A DNA stretch of 7,632 nucleotides from JBIKWN01 sp044376365 (GTDB taxonomy: Bacteria; Bdellovibrionota_C; UBA2361; JBIKWN01): contig JBILLA010000125.1 of NCBI GenBank assembly GCA_044376365.1, forward strand, positions 1 to 7,632, in the 5' to 3' direction. This document shows positions 1 to 7,235 of the stretch, in pieces. Below the pieces are notes generated by a model, which was not told where the DNA came from, did no database searches, and was given only the letters and a program-made list of their open reading frames with translations. Position 1 is the stretch's first letter; every line of letters starts with the position of its first letter. A program made the translations under genes and the position numbers.

Positions 1-1365
1 CGCATAATGAATAATACGGCCTGCAATTTGTGATGGACAAAACTGGTTAGGGCAACGCCACACTGCATCACCCTCGGGACGGACAACAGCAGTAGCACAT
101 TCAGGACAATGCTTTGGAAAATGAAATACTTTCTCAGAACCAGTACGCTTCTCTTGGACAACTCCAACAACTGCAGGAATGACATCGCCCTGTCGTCTGA
201 CAATCACTGTATCGCCAATACGGATATCTTTGCGCTTAATTTCATCTTCATTGTGGAGCGTTGCTCGACTGACGGTTACACCGCCAACCTGAACAGGATC
301 AAGGTGCGCCACGGGTGTTAATGCACCTGTACGTCCTACCTGAATCTGAATGTCATGGAGCGTCGTATATGCTTCTACTGCAGCAAACTTTGCAGCGATT
401 GCCCAACGCGGAGAACGCTGTCGAAAACCAAGCATATCACGAAGTTCTTTACTATTTACTTTAATGACAAGGCCATCGATTTCAAACGGAAGCGTTTTAC
501 GTGCTTCACCAACTTCACGGTACACATCAACTACTGCATCAATACCAGAGACAACCTGCAACACTGGAGAAACTTGAAACCCAAGATCAACAAGATCTTC
601 CATAGTCGACATATGCGTTGCGTCATGCATTGCACCAACAACTTCGCCAACACCATAGGCGAAGAATGACAATGGTCGCTTTGCTGTGATTGAGGCATCA
701 AGTTGACGAAGCGACCCAGAAGCAGCATTGCGAGGATTTGCAAAAGCTTCTTCATTTGCTGCTTCACGAGCACGATTAAGTGCAAGAAAATCTTTTGTTA
801 AGAAGAGCACTTCACCTCGAACTTCCAATACTTCAGGAATATGTTTTCCAACGAGTTGTTTTGGAATCGACGGTATTGTTCTAAGGTTTGTTGTAATATC
901 TTCACCCGTTTCACCATCACCGCGGGTAAGCCCCAGAACAAACCGCCCTTTTTCATAGCGCACAGAGACTGCAACGCCATCAAACTTGTGTTCAACAGTA
1001 TACGCTAATGCGTGCGTTGGTCCGTGCGGTGTTTTTTCAAGGAATCGTTTGAGCTGGTCATCAAATGCTCGAATCTCTTCTTCGTCCATTGCATTGTTCA
1101 ACGAAAGCATCGGCACACGGTGCGCGACACTGCGAAACTCACGCACAACTGGAGCGCCAACGCGCTTTGTGGGCGAATCAGGCAACACAAAAAGTGGAAA
1201 TTTTGCTTCAAGCGCTTCAAGCTCACGATAAAGTGCATCGTACTGAGCATCACTCATCGTAGGCTTTGAACGAACATAGTAGTTATCTATCGCTTCATTA
1301 AGCAGCGTGACAAGCTCTTGCATGCGTTCAGGATTTGCATCTTTCTGCGCAGTATTTTTACTCAT
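1..1365 (-). CDS. ligA: NAD-dependent DNA ligase LigA, C-terminus cut by window edge
   Basis: Seals nicks in duplex DNA using NAD+ during replication and repair, in the cytoplasm. My reading of the minus strand is open for 455 codons from an ATG at 1365 down to base 1. Visible in order: the NMN-binding Ia region (residues about 20-55, with NYYVRSKPTMSDAQYD); the adenylation domain with catalytic Lys127 in EHKFDG; a conserved TRGDG (148-152) and EVRGE; the EIDGLVIKV motif; WAIAAKF; the OB fold (GRTGALTPVAHLDPV); and a four-cysteine zinc finger at Cys420, 423, 438 and 443. The family is usually about 670 residues, so the helix-hairpin-helix and BRCT domains lie beyond base 1; this is truncation by the window, not a pseudogene. 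The start overlaps the end of the upstream glycosyltransferase gene by 8 bases and follows a modest AGAGGG site. No separate promoter is visible. Identification is very secure; the gene's place at the end of a glycan operon is unusual. Confidence 0.97.
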   Translation of the reverse strand, partial: MSKNTAQKDANPERMQELVTLLNEAIDNYYVRSKPTMSDAQYDALYRELEALEAKFPLFVLPDSPTKRVGAPVVREFRSVAHRVPMLSLNNAMDEEEIRAFDDQLKRFLEKTPHGPTHALAYTVEHKFDGVAVSVRYEKGRFVLGLTRGDGETGEDITTNLRTIPSIPKQLVGKHIPEVLEVRGEVLFLTKDFLALNRAREAANEEAFANPRNAASGSLRQLDASITAKRPLSFFAYGVGEVVGAMHDATHMSTMEDLVDLGFQVSPVLQVVSGIDAVVDVYREVGEARKTLPFEIDGLVIKVNSKELRDMLGFRQRSPRWAIAAKFAAVEAYTTLHDIQIQVGRTGALTPVAHLDPVQVGGVTVSRATLHNEDEIKRKDIRIGDTVIVRRQGDVIPAVVGVVQEKRTGSEKVFHFPKHCPECATAVVRPEGDAVWRCPNQFCPSQIAGRIIHYA

Positions 1366-2581
1366 AGACCCTCTGTTGCTGTGCGTCATCAGTAAGAATA
1401 CTTGTAACAGCTCGATCAAACTTCGCAAGCACAGCATCCCAACTATAGGCTTGCTCAACATAGCGCTTGCCAGCAGCGGCAAAATCTTGACGGAGCGATG
1501 CATTGTGCATTAATTCATTCACCACAGCAGCAAACTCGACTTCGTTTGCATAAAACAATCCACCACCACTTTTTTCTACATGGTACCTTGTGACTGCTCC
1601 CGTGGCTGAAACAAGCACAGGCACTGACAGCCTCCATGCTTCCATAATCACAATCGAGAATGATTCATTAGTTGATGGCTGCACCAAACAAAGCGAACGA
1701 GCAATCACTGCCTGTTTTTCAACCTCTGTCAGATGCGGCAAATCAATAATATCGCTTCGCAGCTTTGCTTTTGGTCGATGGACATCATCAAAGCTGCCCC
1801 CACCAAGGATGACAAGAGCAAGATCCTTCTCAATTGCCTGAGCTTCTTTGGCAGCGACAAAATAATCAACGAGCTTATGAAGATTTTTTCCAGTCTCTTT
1901 TCGGCCAACATATAAAAGATACTTTGAGACTCCAGCAAGCTGTGGAATGGCAGTTGTTTCATACGACGTATCTGAGAGTGGCTCAAAGCCCATTCCTACC
2001 TCTGCACCGCGTACTTCACCAAATAAACTTTCTGCAAGCCATTGCTCAGGTACTGCATTAAATAAGCAGCCACGTATGTGACGAAACATACTAGCTACGA
2101 CTTTAGTATATGCATAACTTTCATCATGCAGGCAGGGAATAAGAATTGATTTATGTGGATGAATAAGCGATCCCCAGAAAGTCGTACCAAACAGATACGG
2201 TGCAAAGAAAAATGCACGATACGTCTGCTCATGACGCTCAATATATTCAAACAGCTCAGTCGAGTATACTGAGTGCTCCATCCAATCAAGCTCTTCCTCA
2301 GCAGAAAGCCGCAGCCCCTCACTCAGACGAATCTGCAGTGGAACCCATACATCAGTACTTCGTGGACTTACCGGAAAACGCATGACACGTACACCACGCT
2401 CAATGGTTTCTCCTGCAGGAAATGCATTATCCCAAGTGCGGTTATCTTTCGCGCAGGTCGTAAGAATATCGATACTATCACCGCGCATTGCTAGTTTCTC
2501 TGCAAGCTCTCTGACAAGCGTTTCTGCTCCACCCGCAATATCTATACCACAGCGAGGTATGACAAAAGCATAGCGACTCAT
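1358..2581 (-). CDS. GT4-type glycosyltransferase (third of three)
   Basis: Retaining GT-B glycosyltransferase that probably adds a sugar from a nucleotide-sugar donor to a growing surface glycan on the cytoplasmic face of the membrane. With the start at 2581 it has 407 residues, normal for GT4. The N-terminal Rossmann half opens with the acceptor-side glycine loop (IAGGAE, 15-20). A region at about 123-155 (FFFAPYLFGTTFWGSLI, then LIPCLHDE) is familiar from GT4 enzymes in O-antigen clusters. The C-terminal donor half has YVGRKETGKN (224-233; Arg227 and Lys232 as the likely donor-phosphate pair) and the E-x7-E motif Glu306...Glu314 in NESFSIVIMEAW. The ATG at 2581 forms an ATGA overlap with the preceding stop and has AGGATGGG upstream. 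An in-frame ATG at 2590 would add MGS but has AGG directly against it, so I reject it. The TAA stop at 1358 lies inside ligA. The sugar and linkage cannot be read from the sequence. Confidence 0.92.
   Translation of the reverse strand: MSRYAFVIPRCGIDIAGGAETLVRELAEKLAMRGDSIDILTTCAKDNRTWDNAFPAGETIERGVRVMRFPVSPRSTDVWVPLQIRLSEGLRLSAEEELDWMEHSVYSTELFEYIERHEQTYRAFFFAPYLFGTTFWGSLIHPHKSILIPCLHDESYAYTKVVASMFRHIRGCLFNAVPEQWLAESLFGEVRGAEVGMGFEPLSDTSYETTAIPQLAGVSKYLLYVGRKETGKNLHKLVDYFVAAKEAQAIEKDLALVILGGGSFDDVHRPKAKLRSDIIDLPHLTEVEKQAVIARSLCLVQPSTNESFSIVIMEAWRLSVPVLVSATGAVTRYHVEKSGGGLFYANEVEFAAVVNELMHNASLRQDFAAAGKRYVEQAYSWDAVLAKFDRAVTSILTDDAQQQRVYE
1369..1374 (-). promoter_or_regulatory. ribosome binding site of ligA
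   Basis: AGAGGG on the minus strand, three bases before the ATG at 1365, within the last codons of the upstream glycosyltransferase gene. It is only a moderate match with short spacing, so ligA translation probably leans on ribosomes finishing the gene before it. Confidence 0.5.
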
Positions 2582-3825
2582 ACTGCCCATCCTAATGATC
2601 GATAAACGGATGCAAATGGATCGCTTAACACCCCCTCACTTTGAGGGCGTGCTATCTCATCAAAGACTGCTGCACGCGCAGCCACTTGTAACGAACGCCA
2701 CCATTCCTGCTTGGCTATGAATGATGATTGCGTTTGCTCAAAAAGCTTTACAAATTCAGCGCCAATAGCAGCAGGATTATGATTGTGCTCTACATACTGC
2801 TGACCAAGCGCATGTGGAAGCAACGATGGAGTCTGCATGATGGCTTTGATAGTCTCAAATATTCTTGAGGACTCTGTCTCACCTGCTGGGATTGGACAGA
2901 TAAGATCCTGCGGGAATTGCGTATCATCAATACCCTCTGTCATAAGAACATGCGCACCAGCGGCAAGGCTTGTCTCAATAAACGGACTACAATTACCGTA
3001 CACACTATGATGAAGGTGCACACAAACAGCAGCACTTGACGCAACCTCTGCCCACTCGTGAAGGTGTGCTATAGGCAGCACTTCAACAAAGTCAGCATAA
3101 AATTCCTTAAGACGATCCTTTGCATAAGACCAAAGCGGAGCAGGCACCCCCCAAATTACTTTGACGTTTGGCATCTTTTTTAATGCAGGCAGAACTTTAT
3201 GCATACGATCCTCAATAAAAGGTGAACCGTATACCGCAACAACTGAAGCCTTAGAGACATCATGCATATCAAATGAAATTGGATATGGAATAACTGCTAG
3301 AGGCTTTCGTGAATCTCGGCTATGAGCATCGGCGCACATACGTGTGCTTGCATACACCGCAGCCCAAGAAAGCGCGAACTCTCGCTCAGGAAATGGACCA
3401 CGACGGGGAAACTCCTGCAAACGATGAGGCCACTGCATCTGCGCGGTCGGCACCCTATCGTTCATAAGGTTTGCAACAAAACTCCATGGACTATTAGTCA
3501 ACGGATCAGGACCAAGATCAGAAAGATAGAGATCATGGAAGTAGGTTAGCCCTGGATATAAACCGATTGCGGTGCGCAAAAAGTGCGCTTCACTGCCTTC
3601 TTCAACTTGATGAAAGAATACATCATAGGAAGCATCGCGATGCATCTGCCCAGCCATGAGGTAATGATGGTGTGGACCAACTGCGCTCTGCTTTTGCACC
3701 TGATCAGAGAACAGATCAATCTGCAATCCTTGTTCACGCAGATACGGCACGATAGAGCGCGTTACGTATGCCGATGGACTCCATCGATTTGATTGTTCAC
3801 GTGCTGTAAACCACGCAACTCTCAC
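2578..3825 (-). CDS. divergent GT-B glycosyltransferase (second of three)
   Basis: Probable glycosyltransferase of the GT-B fold, 415 residues, acting with its two neighbours on the same glycan. The start MRVAWFTA and the following region resemble the N-terminal Rossmann half of GT4-like enzymes. The second half shows an alternating strand/helix pattern: VVAVYGSPF at 195-203, VKVIWGV at 221-227, AVCVHLHHS at 267-275. It then has YGNCSPFIETSLAAGAHVLMTEG at 276-298, which sits where GT4 proteins carry the E-x7-E motif. Here Asn278 replaces the usual first Glu and only Glu284 is acidic nearby. No clear GRxxxxK donor loop is visible. About 45 C-terminal residues (370-415) extend beyond the usual fold end and look helical. 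It starts with GTG at 3825 in a GTGA overlap with the upstream stop, behind a perfect AAGGAGG, and ends TGA at 2578. Family membership is fairly confident; activity and donor are unknown, and a degenerate or accessory role is possible. Confidence 0.8.
   Translation of the reverse strand: MRVAWFTAREQSNRWSPSAYVTRSIVPYLREQGLQIDLFSDQVQKQSAVGPHHHYLMAGQMHRDASYDVFFHQVEEGSEAHFLRTAIGLYPGLTYFHDLYLSDLGPDPLTNSPWSFVANLMNDRVPTAQMQWPHRLQEFPRRGPFPEREFALSWAAVYASTRMCADAHSRDSRKPLAVIPYPISFDMHDVSKASVVAVYGSPFIEDRMHKVLPALKKMPNVKVIWGVPAPLWSYAKDRLKEFYADFVEVLPIAHLHEWAEVASSAAVCVHLHHSVYGNCSPFIETSLAAGAHVLMTEGIDDTQFPQDLICPIPAGETESSRIFETIKAIMQTPSLLPHALGQQYVEHNHNPAAIGAEFVKLFEQTQSSFIAKQEWWRSLQVAARAAVFDEIARPQSEGVLSDPFASVYRSLGWAV
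2586..2593 (-). promoter_or_regulatory. ribosome binding site of the third glycosyltransferase gene
   Basis: AGGATGGG on the minus strand, four bases before the ATG at 2581 (eight if counted from AGGA). The site contains the alternative ATG at 2590, which would be too close to its own AGG. It therefore favours the 2581 start and the ATGA overlap. Confidence 0.65.
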
Positions 3826-4916
3826 TTCGCCTCCTTGCGGGAATCCTCCGTTTGCAATGGCGACAGGAGACCAGCAATCACATCATCCCATCCATGAGCA
3901 TGCAGTCCCAACGCTTCCAGGGCTTGACGCCCACGTTGCCCAAGTGCTGCAGCAAACGCTTGATCCTCAACAATACGGTTCACAGCTTTTGAAAGGGCGT
4001 CTGGTGTTGGTTCACTAATAAGCCCCTGCACATCGTGCTGCACAAACTCAAGTACGCCTCCAGAGTCAGTACATGTTACGACTGGCTTTGAAGATGCAAA
4101 CGCTTCAAGCGTTACATACCCATAGTCTTCATTGTATGGGCCATAATAAACAGCCAAAGACTCTGCGTAGAGTCGTAAAAGATCTTCATCAGAAACTCGA
4201 CCAAGGAACTCAATGCGATCAGCAAGATGATGCTTGGCTATTTCATTCTTAAGGTACTCCATGATTGCTGGCTCGTCCGGAGTTCCAACAATCTTAAGCG
4301 TCACGAACTGATGTATCATTGGCAACGCTTTAATAATGAGATCGACACGCTTAATAGAACAGATACGACCGACAGAAAGAATGTATGGCTTTGCCTGTGC
4401 ATGATAGTAGGCACTTCCAAGAGGCAGCGGTGGATAGAGCGTTGTACCGGCAACTTGGTTACAGGTTTGGAGCCTTTCAATCACATTTTTGCTGATACCA
4501 GAGACGAATTGAAATTCACGCAGCACTTTATTATCGCCATCAACAAGCATTGAGCGCAGCGCTTCATCGCGGGGATCATCACTAAAATCAGAGTACCGAG
4601 TTCCATAAAGGTCATACATAGCGCGGTGCTGATGCACCAACCACAAACTTTTGCGCTTTGCACGTGCATAGTAGCTTGGAAATTTTGTTGCAATAACAAG
4701 ATCAACTTCCTGACCACTCCACTGGCTAAAATCATAACTACGCCATACTGCACACTGCTCTACGAGTCGCTCCTTCGGAAGCACTTGCAGGGGAATTTCA
4801 ACAAGATCAACTTGATGACCACGCTGTTTTAACTGTCCCTGCAGCGAGCGAACAAGGGCCTCCTGACCACCACTTGTAAAAGGAACTTTAACGCCAAGAA
4901 TTAAAATAGATGCCAC
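3822..4916 (-). CDS. GT4 glycosyltransferase (first of three)
   Basis: Canonical retaining GT4 enzyme of 364 residues, likely transferring a hexose or related sugar to the growing polysaccharide at the inner face of the cytoplasmic membrane. The N-terminal half begins with ILILGVKVPFTSGGQEALV, whose GGQE (16-19) is the usual glycine loop. YILSVGRICSIKRVDLIIKA (178-197) supplies the donor-phosphate residues Arg184 and Lys189. It continues with LKIVGTPDE (207-215), then IEFLGRVSDEDLLRLYAES (235-253). Next come the E-x7-E pair Glu263 and Glu271 within YNEDYGYVTLEAF, and SSKPVVTCTDSGGVLEFV (275-292). All hallmark positions are present, so it should be active. The start is GTG at 4916, four bases after a strong AAGGAGG and 18 bases beyond the methyltransferase stop. 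The TGA at 3822 overlaps the next gene's GTG by four bases. The C-terminal tail after about 350 is short and charged. The exact sugar specificity cannot be inferred. Confidence 0.94.
   Translation of the reverse strand: MASILILGVKVPFTSGGQEALVRSLQGQLKQRGHQVDLVEIPLQVLPKERLVEQCAVWRSYDFSQWSGQEVDLVIATKFPSYYARAKRKSLWLVHQHRAMYDLYGTRYSDFSDDPRDEALRSMLVDGDNKVLREFQFVSGISKNVIERLQTCNQVAGTTLYPPLPLGSAYYHAQAKPYILSVGRICSIKRVDLIIKALPMIHQFVTLKIVGTPDEPAIMEYLKNEIAKHHLADRIEFLGRVSDEDLLRLYAESLAVYYGPYNEDYGYVTLEAFASSKPVVTCTDSGGVLEFVQHDVQGLISEPTPDALSKAVNRIVEDQAFAAALGQRGRQALEALGLHAHGWDDVIAGLLSPLQTEDSRKEAK
3830..3836 (-). promoter_or_regulatory. strong ribosome binding site of the second glycosyltransferase gene
   Basis: AAGGAGG on the minus strand, four bases before the GTG at 3825 and inside the final codons (SRKEAK) of the preceding gene. 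It decides in favour of the GTG start that overlaps the upstream TGA. Confidence 0.85.
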
Positions 4917-4920
4917 CAGT

Positions 4921-4927
4921 CCTCCTT
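4921..4927 (-). promoter_or_regulatory. strong ribosome binding site of the first glycosyltransferase gene
   Basis: The minus strand reads AAGGAGG, a full match to the anti-Shine-Dalgarno core, four bases before the GTG at 4916. It sits in the 18-base gap after the methyltransferase stop. It fixes the GTG start and shows the host uses canonical Shine-Dalgarno initiation. Confidence 0.85.
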
Positions 4928-4934
4928 ATCGGTA

Positions 4935-6356
4935 TCAGCTATAGCTCTCTGCAATGACACAGTAGTCTTGATAACCATAGAGCAACTCATGAAGACGAGA
5001 GAAATTCCGATTAATTCTTAGCAGAACATCTTGCCAAATCGGAGACAGCAGCGTGACATCATCAATCGTCATAATCCCCGCTTCTGCAGGCACTGGGGAA
5101 AGGAAACGAGTCTCAATGGTTTTAAGGCCATACAGATTCATCTGGAAAGATAATGTATCAGGATGCAGTGGCCAGACGTGGGTTGGGTCACGGAAATAGT
5201 TCGATGAGAGGGCCGCAACAGATCGAGGATTGATAGTTTCAAATATCACTCTGCCGCCAGGAACAAGCTTTTTATGTGCAAGCGTAAAGAGTGATTGTAA
5301 CTGTGACTGCGTTAAATGCTCAACAACTTGCACAGCAATGATGCCTGCAAGTGAATGATCCTCGCATGAGGCAAGGTGTGCTATACCATCACCGACAAAA
5401 GTCTTAATTCCCTTGGCCACACCAGCAGCAACCATGGCAGGGTCTATATCAACGCTGTATGAATCAATACCTGCTGATTGAAATGCAGCTTGTAATTCAC
5501 CACGGCCACCGCCGATTTCAAGAACTGGTTTTTTTGTGCGCGCAGCACTATCAGCAAAATAAGAAGGATAGATTGCCACTCGACGAGCAATCTCATCTTC
5601 ACTACCACGAAATCGATTTTCAAGAATAAGGTAGCTCTGGTCATGCTCGAGCGGCAATACAGAGGCATGCTCAAGATCACTCTGCTTGCCTGCACGTGCA
5701 ACAATAGACTCAAGACCCTTTGTTACTCTATCAACAGTAGCAAGGTCTTCATTTGATCGGTGCAATGACTCACGAATAGTTATGAGCTCACGGCCAAGCG
5801 TATCAAGCGCTTGATAGAGCTCACGTTTTGTTTGCTCTCGTTCAGAACGTTGATCATCAGAAGTACGCTCAATGCGCTCAAGAGCATTGGTAATATCAAC
5901 ATCAATTTTTTTGATAAGCTCCCAGAAGTTAGCTGCGTCTCTATGATCGACGTATTTACTAACTGAGTTCAAAAAACGAACAAGGTTCGCTTGAAAATCT
6001 TTTTCCTCTTCAAAGTATGGTTTGAGTATTGAATCCCAAATACTTGTCGCAATCTTACGTTTTACTTTAACAATTAATCGACCAAGGATACCAGCACGGT
6101 GTGATGAAATTGCATCAACTGAACTGCGAGCTTTGTGCGCATACGCCCAATGTTCATTGAGGTATCGAAGCTCTTCAGAGTAAAGCAGCTCACCTGCTTT
6201 CGCTTGCGGTGCAGTATCATGATCAGCTTTATAAGGATTGAATGCAGGCTGGCGATCTTTATGCTGCTCTATATCAGCAGCAATTTTTTCACGGATCCGT
6301 TTCATGACCGATGAAACAGCTTCAGGGGATTTAGGTGGCGTAGGCACAGCATTCAT
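4935..6356 (-). CDS. class I SAM methyltransferase of surface-polysaccharide type with N-terminal helical region
   Basis: Probable methyltransferase that modifies or caps a surface glycan; 473 residues. The N-terminal half is non-catalytic: MKRIREKIAAD (18-28), a linker, then an SHR module (83-133) that is basic and amphipathic (SSHRAGI, LIVKVKRK, then FEEEKDFQANLVRFLN). A heptad-rich, probably coiled-coil stretch follows (about 145-222). The catalytic half opens with LILENRFRGSEDEIARR (243-259), a signature I associate with methyltransferases of O-antigen clusters, including the WbdD-like group. It continues with motif I VLEIGGGRGE (278-287), acidic Asp303 in SVDIDP, GDG (322-324), VQVVEHL (342-348), FETINPRSV (372-380) and DPTHVWPLHPDTL (390-402). 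No kinase domain like that of E. coli WbdD is present, so capping by methylphosphate is not supported. The start is uncertain: neither ATG 6356 nor ATG 6305 has a good ribosome site. I keep 6356 because it lies 15 bases after the previous stop. Confidence 0.9.
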   Translation of the reverse strand: MNAVPTPPKSPEAVSSVMKRIREKIAADIEQHKDRQPAFNPYKADHDTAPQAKAGELLYSEELRYLNEHWAYAHKARSSVDAISSHRAGILGRLIVKVKRKIATSIWDSILKPYFEEEKDFQANLVRFLNSVSKYVDHRDAANFWELIKKIDVDITNALERIERTSDDQRSEREQTKRELYQALDTLGRELITIRESLHRSNEDLATVDRVTKGLESIVARAGKQSDLEHASVLPLEHDQSYLILENRFRGSEDEIARRVAIYPSYFADSAARTKKPVLEIGGGRGELQAAFQSAGIDSYSVDIDPAMVAAGVAKGIKTFVGDGIAHLASCEDHSLAGIIAVQVVEHLTQSQLQSLFTLAHKKLVPGGRVIFETINPRSVAALSSNYFRDPTHVWPLHPDTLSFQMNLYGLKTIETRFLSPVPAEAGIMTIDDVTLLSPIWQDVLLRINRNFSRLHELLYGYQDYCVIAESYS

Positions 6357-6371
6357 ATAGACAGGATGAGT

Positions 6372-7235
6372 TTAAACTTTACGGCGCAACGAATCAAAGA
6401 TGAAGAGAATCACCCCTGCCCAGATAATAAAGAATGGAACAAGGGTATGCTGGTGCACGGGCTCATGGAAAACGTACAGGGCTATTATAAGCTGGATAGT
6501 AGGCCCAAAAAACTGAAAAAACCCAATCACAGACAGCGGCGCATGACGTACCCCATAGCCAAAGAAAAGCAGCGGCAAGCTTGTCACGACCCCTGTACCA
6601 ACTAAAAGGGGGACTGCTGATGTAATTTGTTGCACGAGATGCGTCTGAGGCTGCATAGCCAGCACGCTAAAACCAACAAATGCAAATGGCGTCAACAGTA
6701 ATGTCTCAAGAGAGAGCCCAACGATAGTATCAAATGCTAACTTTTTTCTAATCAGACCATAGAGCGCAAAACTTACAGCAAGCACAACTGCAATACTTGG
6801 AAAGCGCCCCTCGACAATAATACGAGCAAACACACCTATCGTTGCGAAGGCAAATGCAATCCACTGAAAAGTTGAAAGTCGTTCATGCAAAAAGACGGCA
6901 GCAAACACGACAGTAACCAATGGGCAAAGATAATACCCAAGACTTGCTTCGGTGGTCTGGCCAGATGCAACAGCATAAATATAGAGTAACCAGTTGCCGC
7001 CGATCAAAGAACCACTCAAAAAAAAGAGCTGCAGTTGACGTCGTTGACGCAACACATCTCTTAAACTGCCAAGTTTTCCCTGGAGCGCTACAATCAGCAG
7101 TAAAAAAATCGCAGACCAGATAATTCGGTGCAAAAGAATATGGAAGGGGCTGAACTCAGGCAGGAGCTTCCAATAGAGCGGTAAAATTCCCCACAAAAAG
7201 AAAGCAAAAAGCGCAGACAGAATCCCACGATTCAC
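6372..7235 (-). CDS. rarD: RarD-type EamA/DMT-superfamily membrane transporter
   Basis: Inner-membrane protein of the drug/metabolite transporter superfamily, 287 residues, the usual RarD length. Ten hydrophobic segments are visible at about 4-22, 31-51, 69-90, 97-116, 122-140, 146-162, 172-192, 207-226, 233-254 and 263-281, i.e. two five-helix EamA repeats, with a basic C-terminal tail (SLRRKV). RarD-like signatures include GGNWLLYIYAVASGQ (79-93), EASLGYYLCPLVTV (96-109), FLHERLSTFQW (115-125) and SFALYGLIRKKL (155-166). RarD is named from chloramphenicol-sensitivity annotations, but the physiological substrate of most members is unknown; I would not read drug export from it. The start is GTG at 7235, overlapping the previous TGA by four bases (GTGA), with AAGAAAGG upstream. 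It ends TAA at 6372. Its presence in a glycan operon could mean metabolite or lipid-precursor transport for the pathway, or simple hitch-hiking; the sequence does not decide. Confidence 0.9.
   Translation of the reverse strand: MNRGILSALFAFFLWGILPLYWKLLPEFSPFHILLHRIIWSAIFLLLIVALQGKLGSLRDVLRQRRQLQLFFLSGSLIGGNWLLYIYAVASGQTTEASLGYYLCPLVTVVFAAVFLHERLSTFQWIAFAFATIGVFARIIVEGRFPSIAVVLAVSFALYGLIRKKLAFDTIVGLSLETLLLTPFAFVGFSVLAMQPQTHLVQQITSAVPLLVGTGVVTSLPLLFFGYGVRHAPLSVIGFFQFFGPTIQLIIALYVFHEPVHQHTLVPFFIIWAGVILFIFDSLRRKV

Noticed and set aside
355..669. Plus-strand reading frames opposite ligA
   Set aside because: The minus strand encodes continuous, motif-complete DNA ligase here; the opposite frames are Cys/Thr/Ser-rich with no family likeness.
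1..1365. ligA as a truncated pseudogene lacking HhH and BRCT domains
   Set aside because: The frame is still open at base 1 right after the zinc finger, so the missing domains are simply outside the window.
2582..2590. Alternative upstream ATG for the third glycosyltransferase (adds MGS)
   Set aside because: It has no spacing to its AGG, whereas the ATG at 2581 has a well placed AGGATGGG and forms a standard ATGA overlap.
4227..4553. Plus-strand reading frame of 108 residues
   Set aside because: It lies opposite a canonical GT4 gene with all motifs intact, and its own product shows no domain, ribosome site or plausible composition. It is an antisense shadow.
4935..6356. Bifunctional WbdD-like kinase/methyltransferase
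   Set aside because: Only methyltransferase motifs are present; no kinase motifs are seen before or after that domain, and the coiled coil is on the other side.
6366..6605. Plus-strand reading frame of 79 residues over the transporter's 3' end
   Set aside because: It is Lys/Arg-rich with no ribosome site and lies antisense to the last transmembrane helices of the RarD-like gene.
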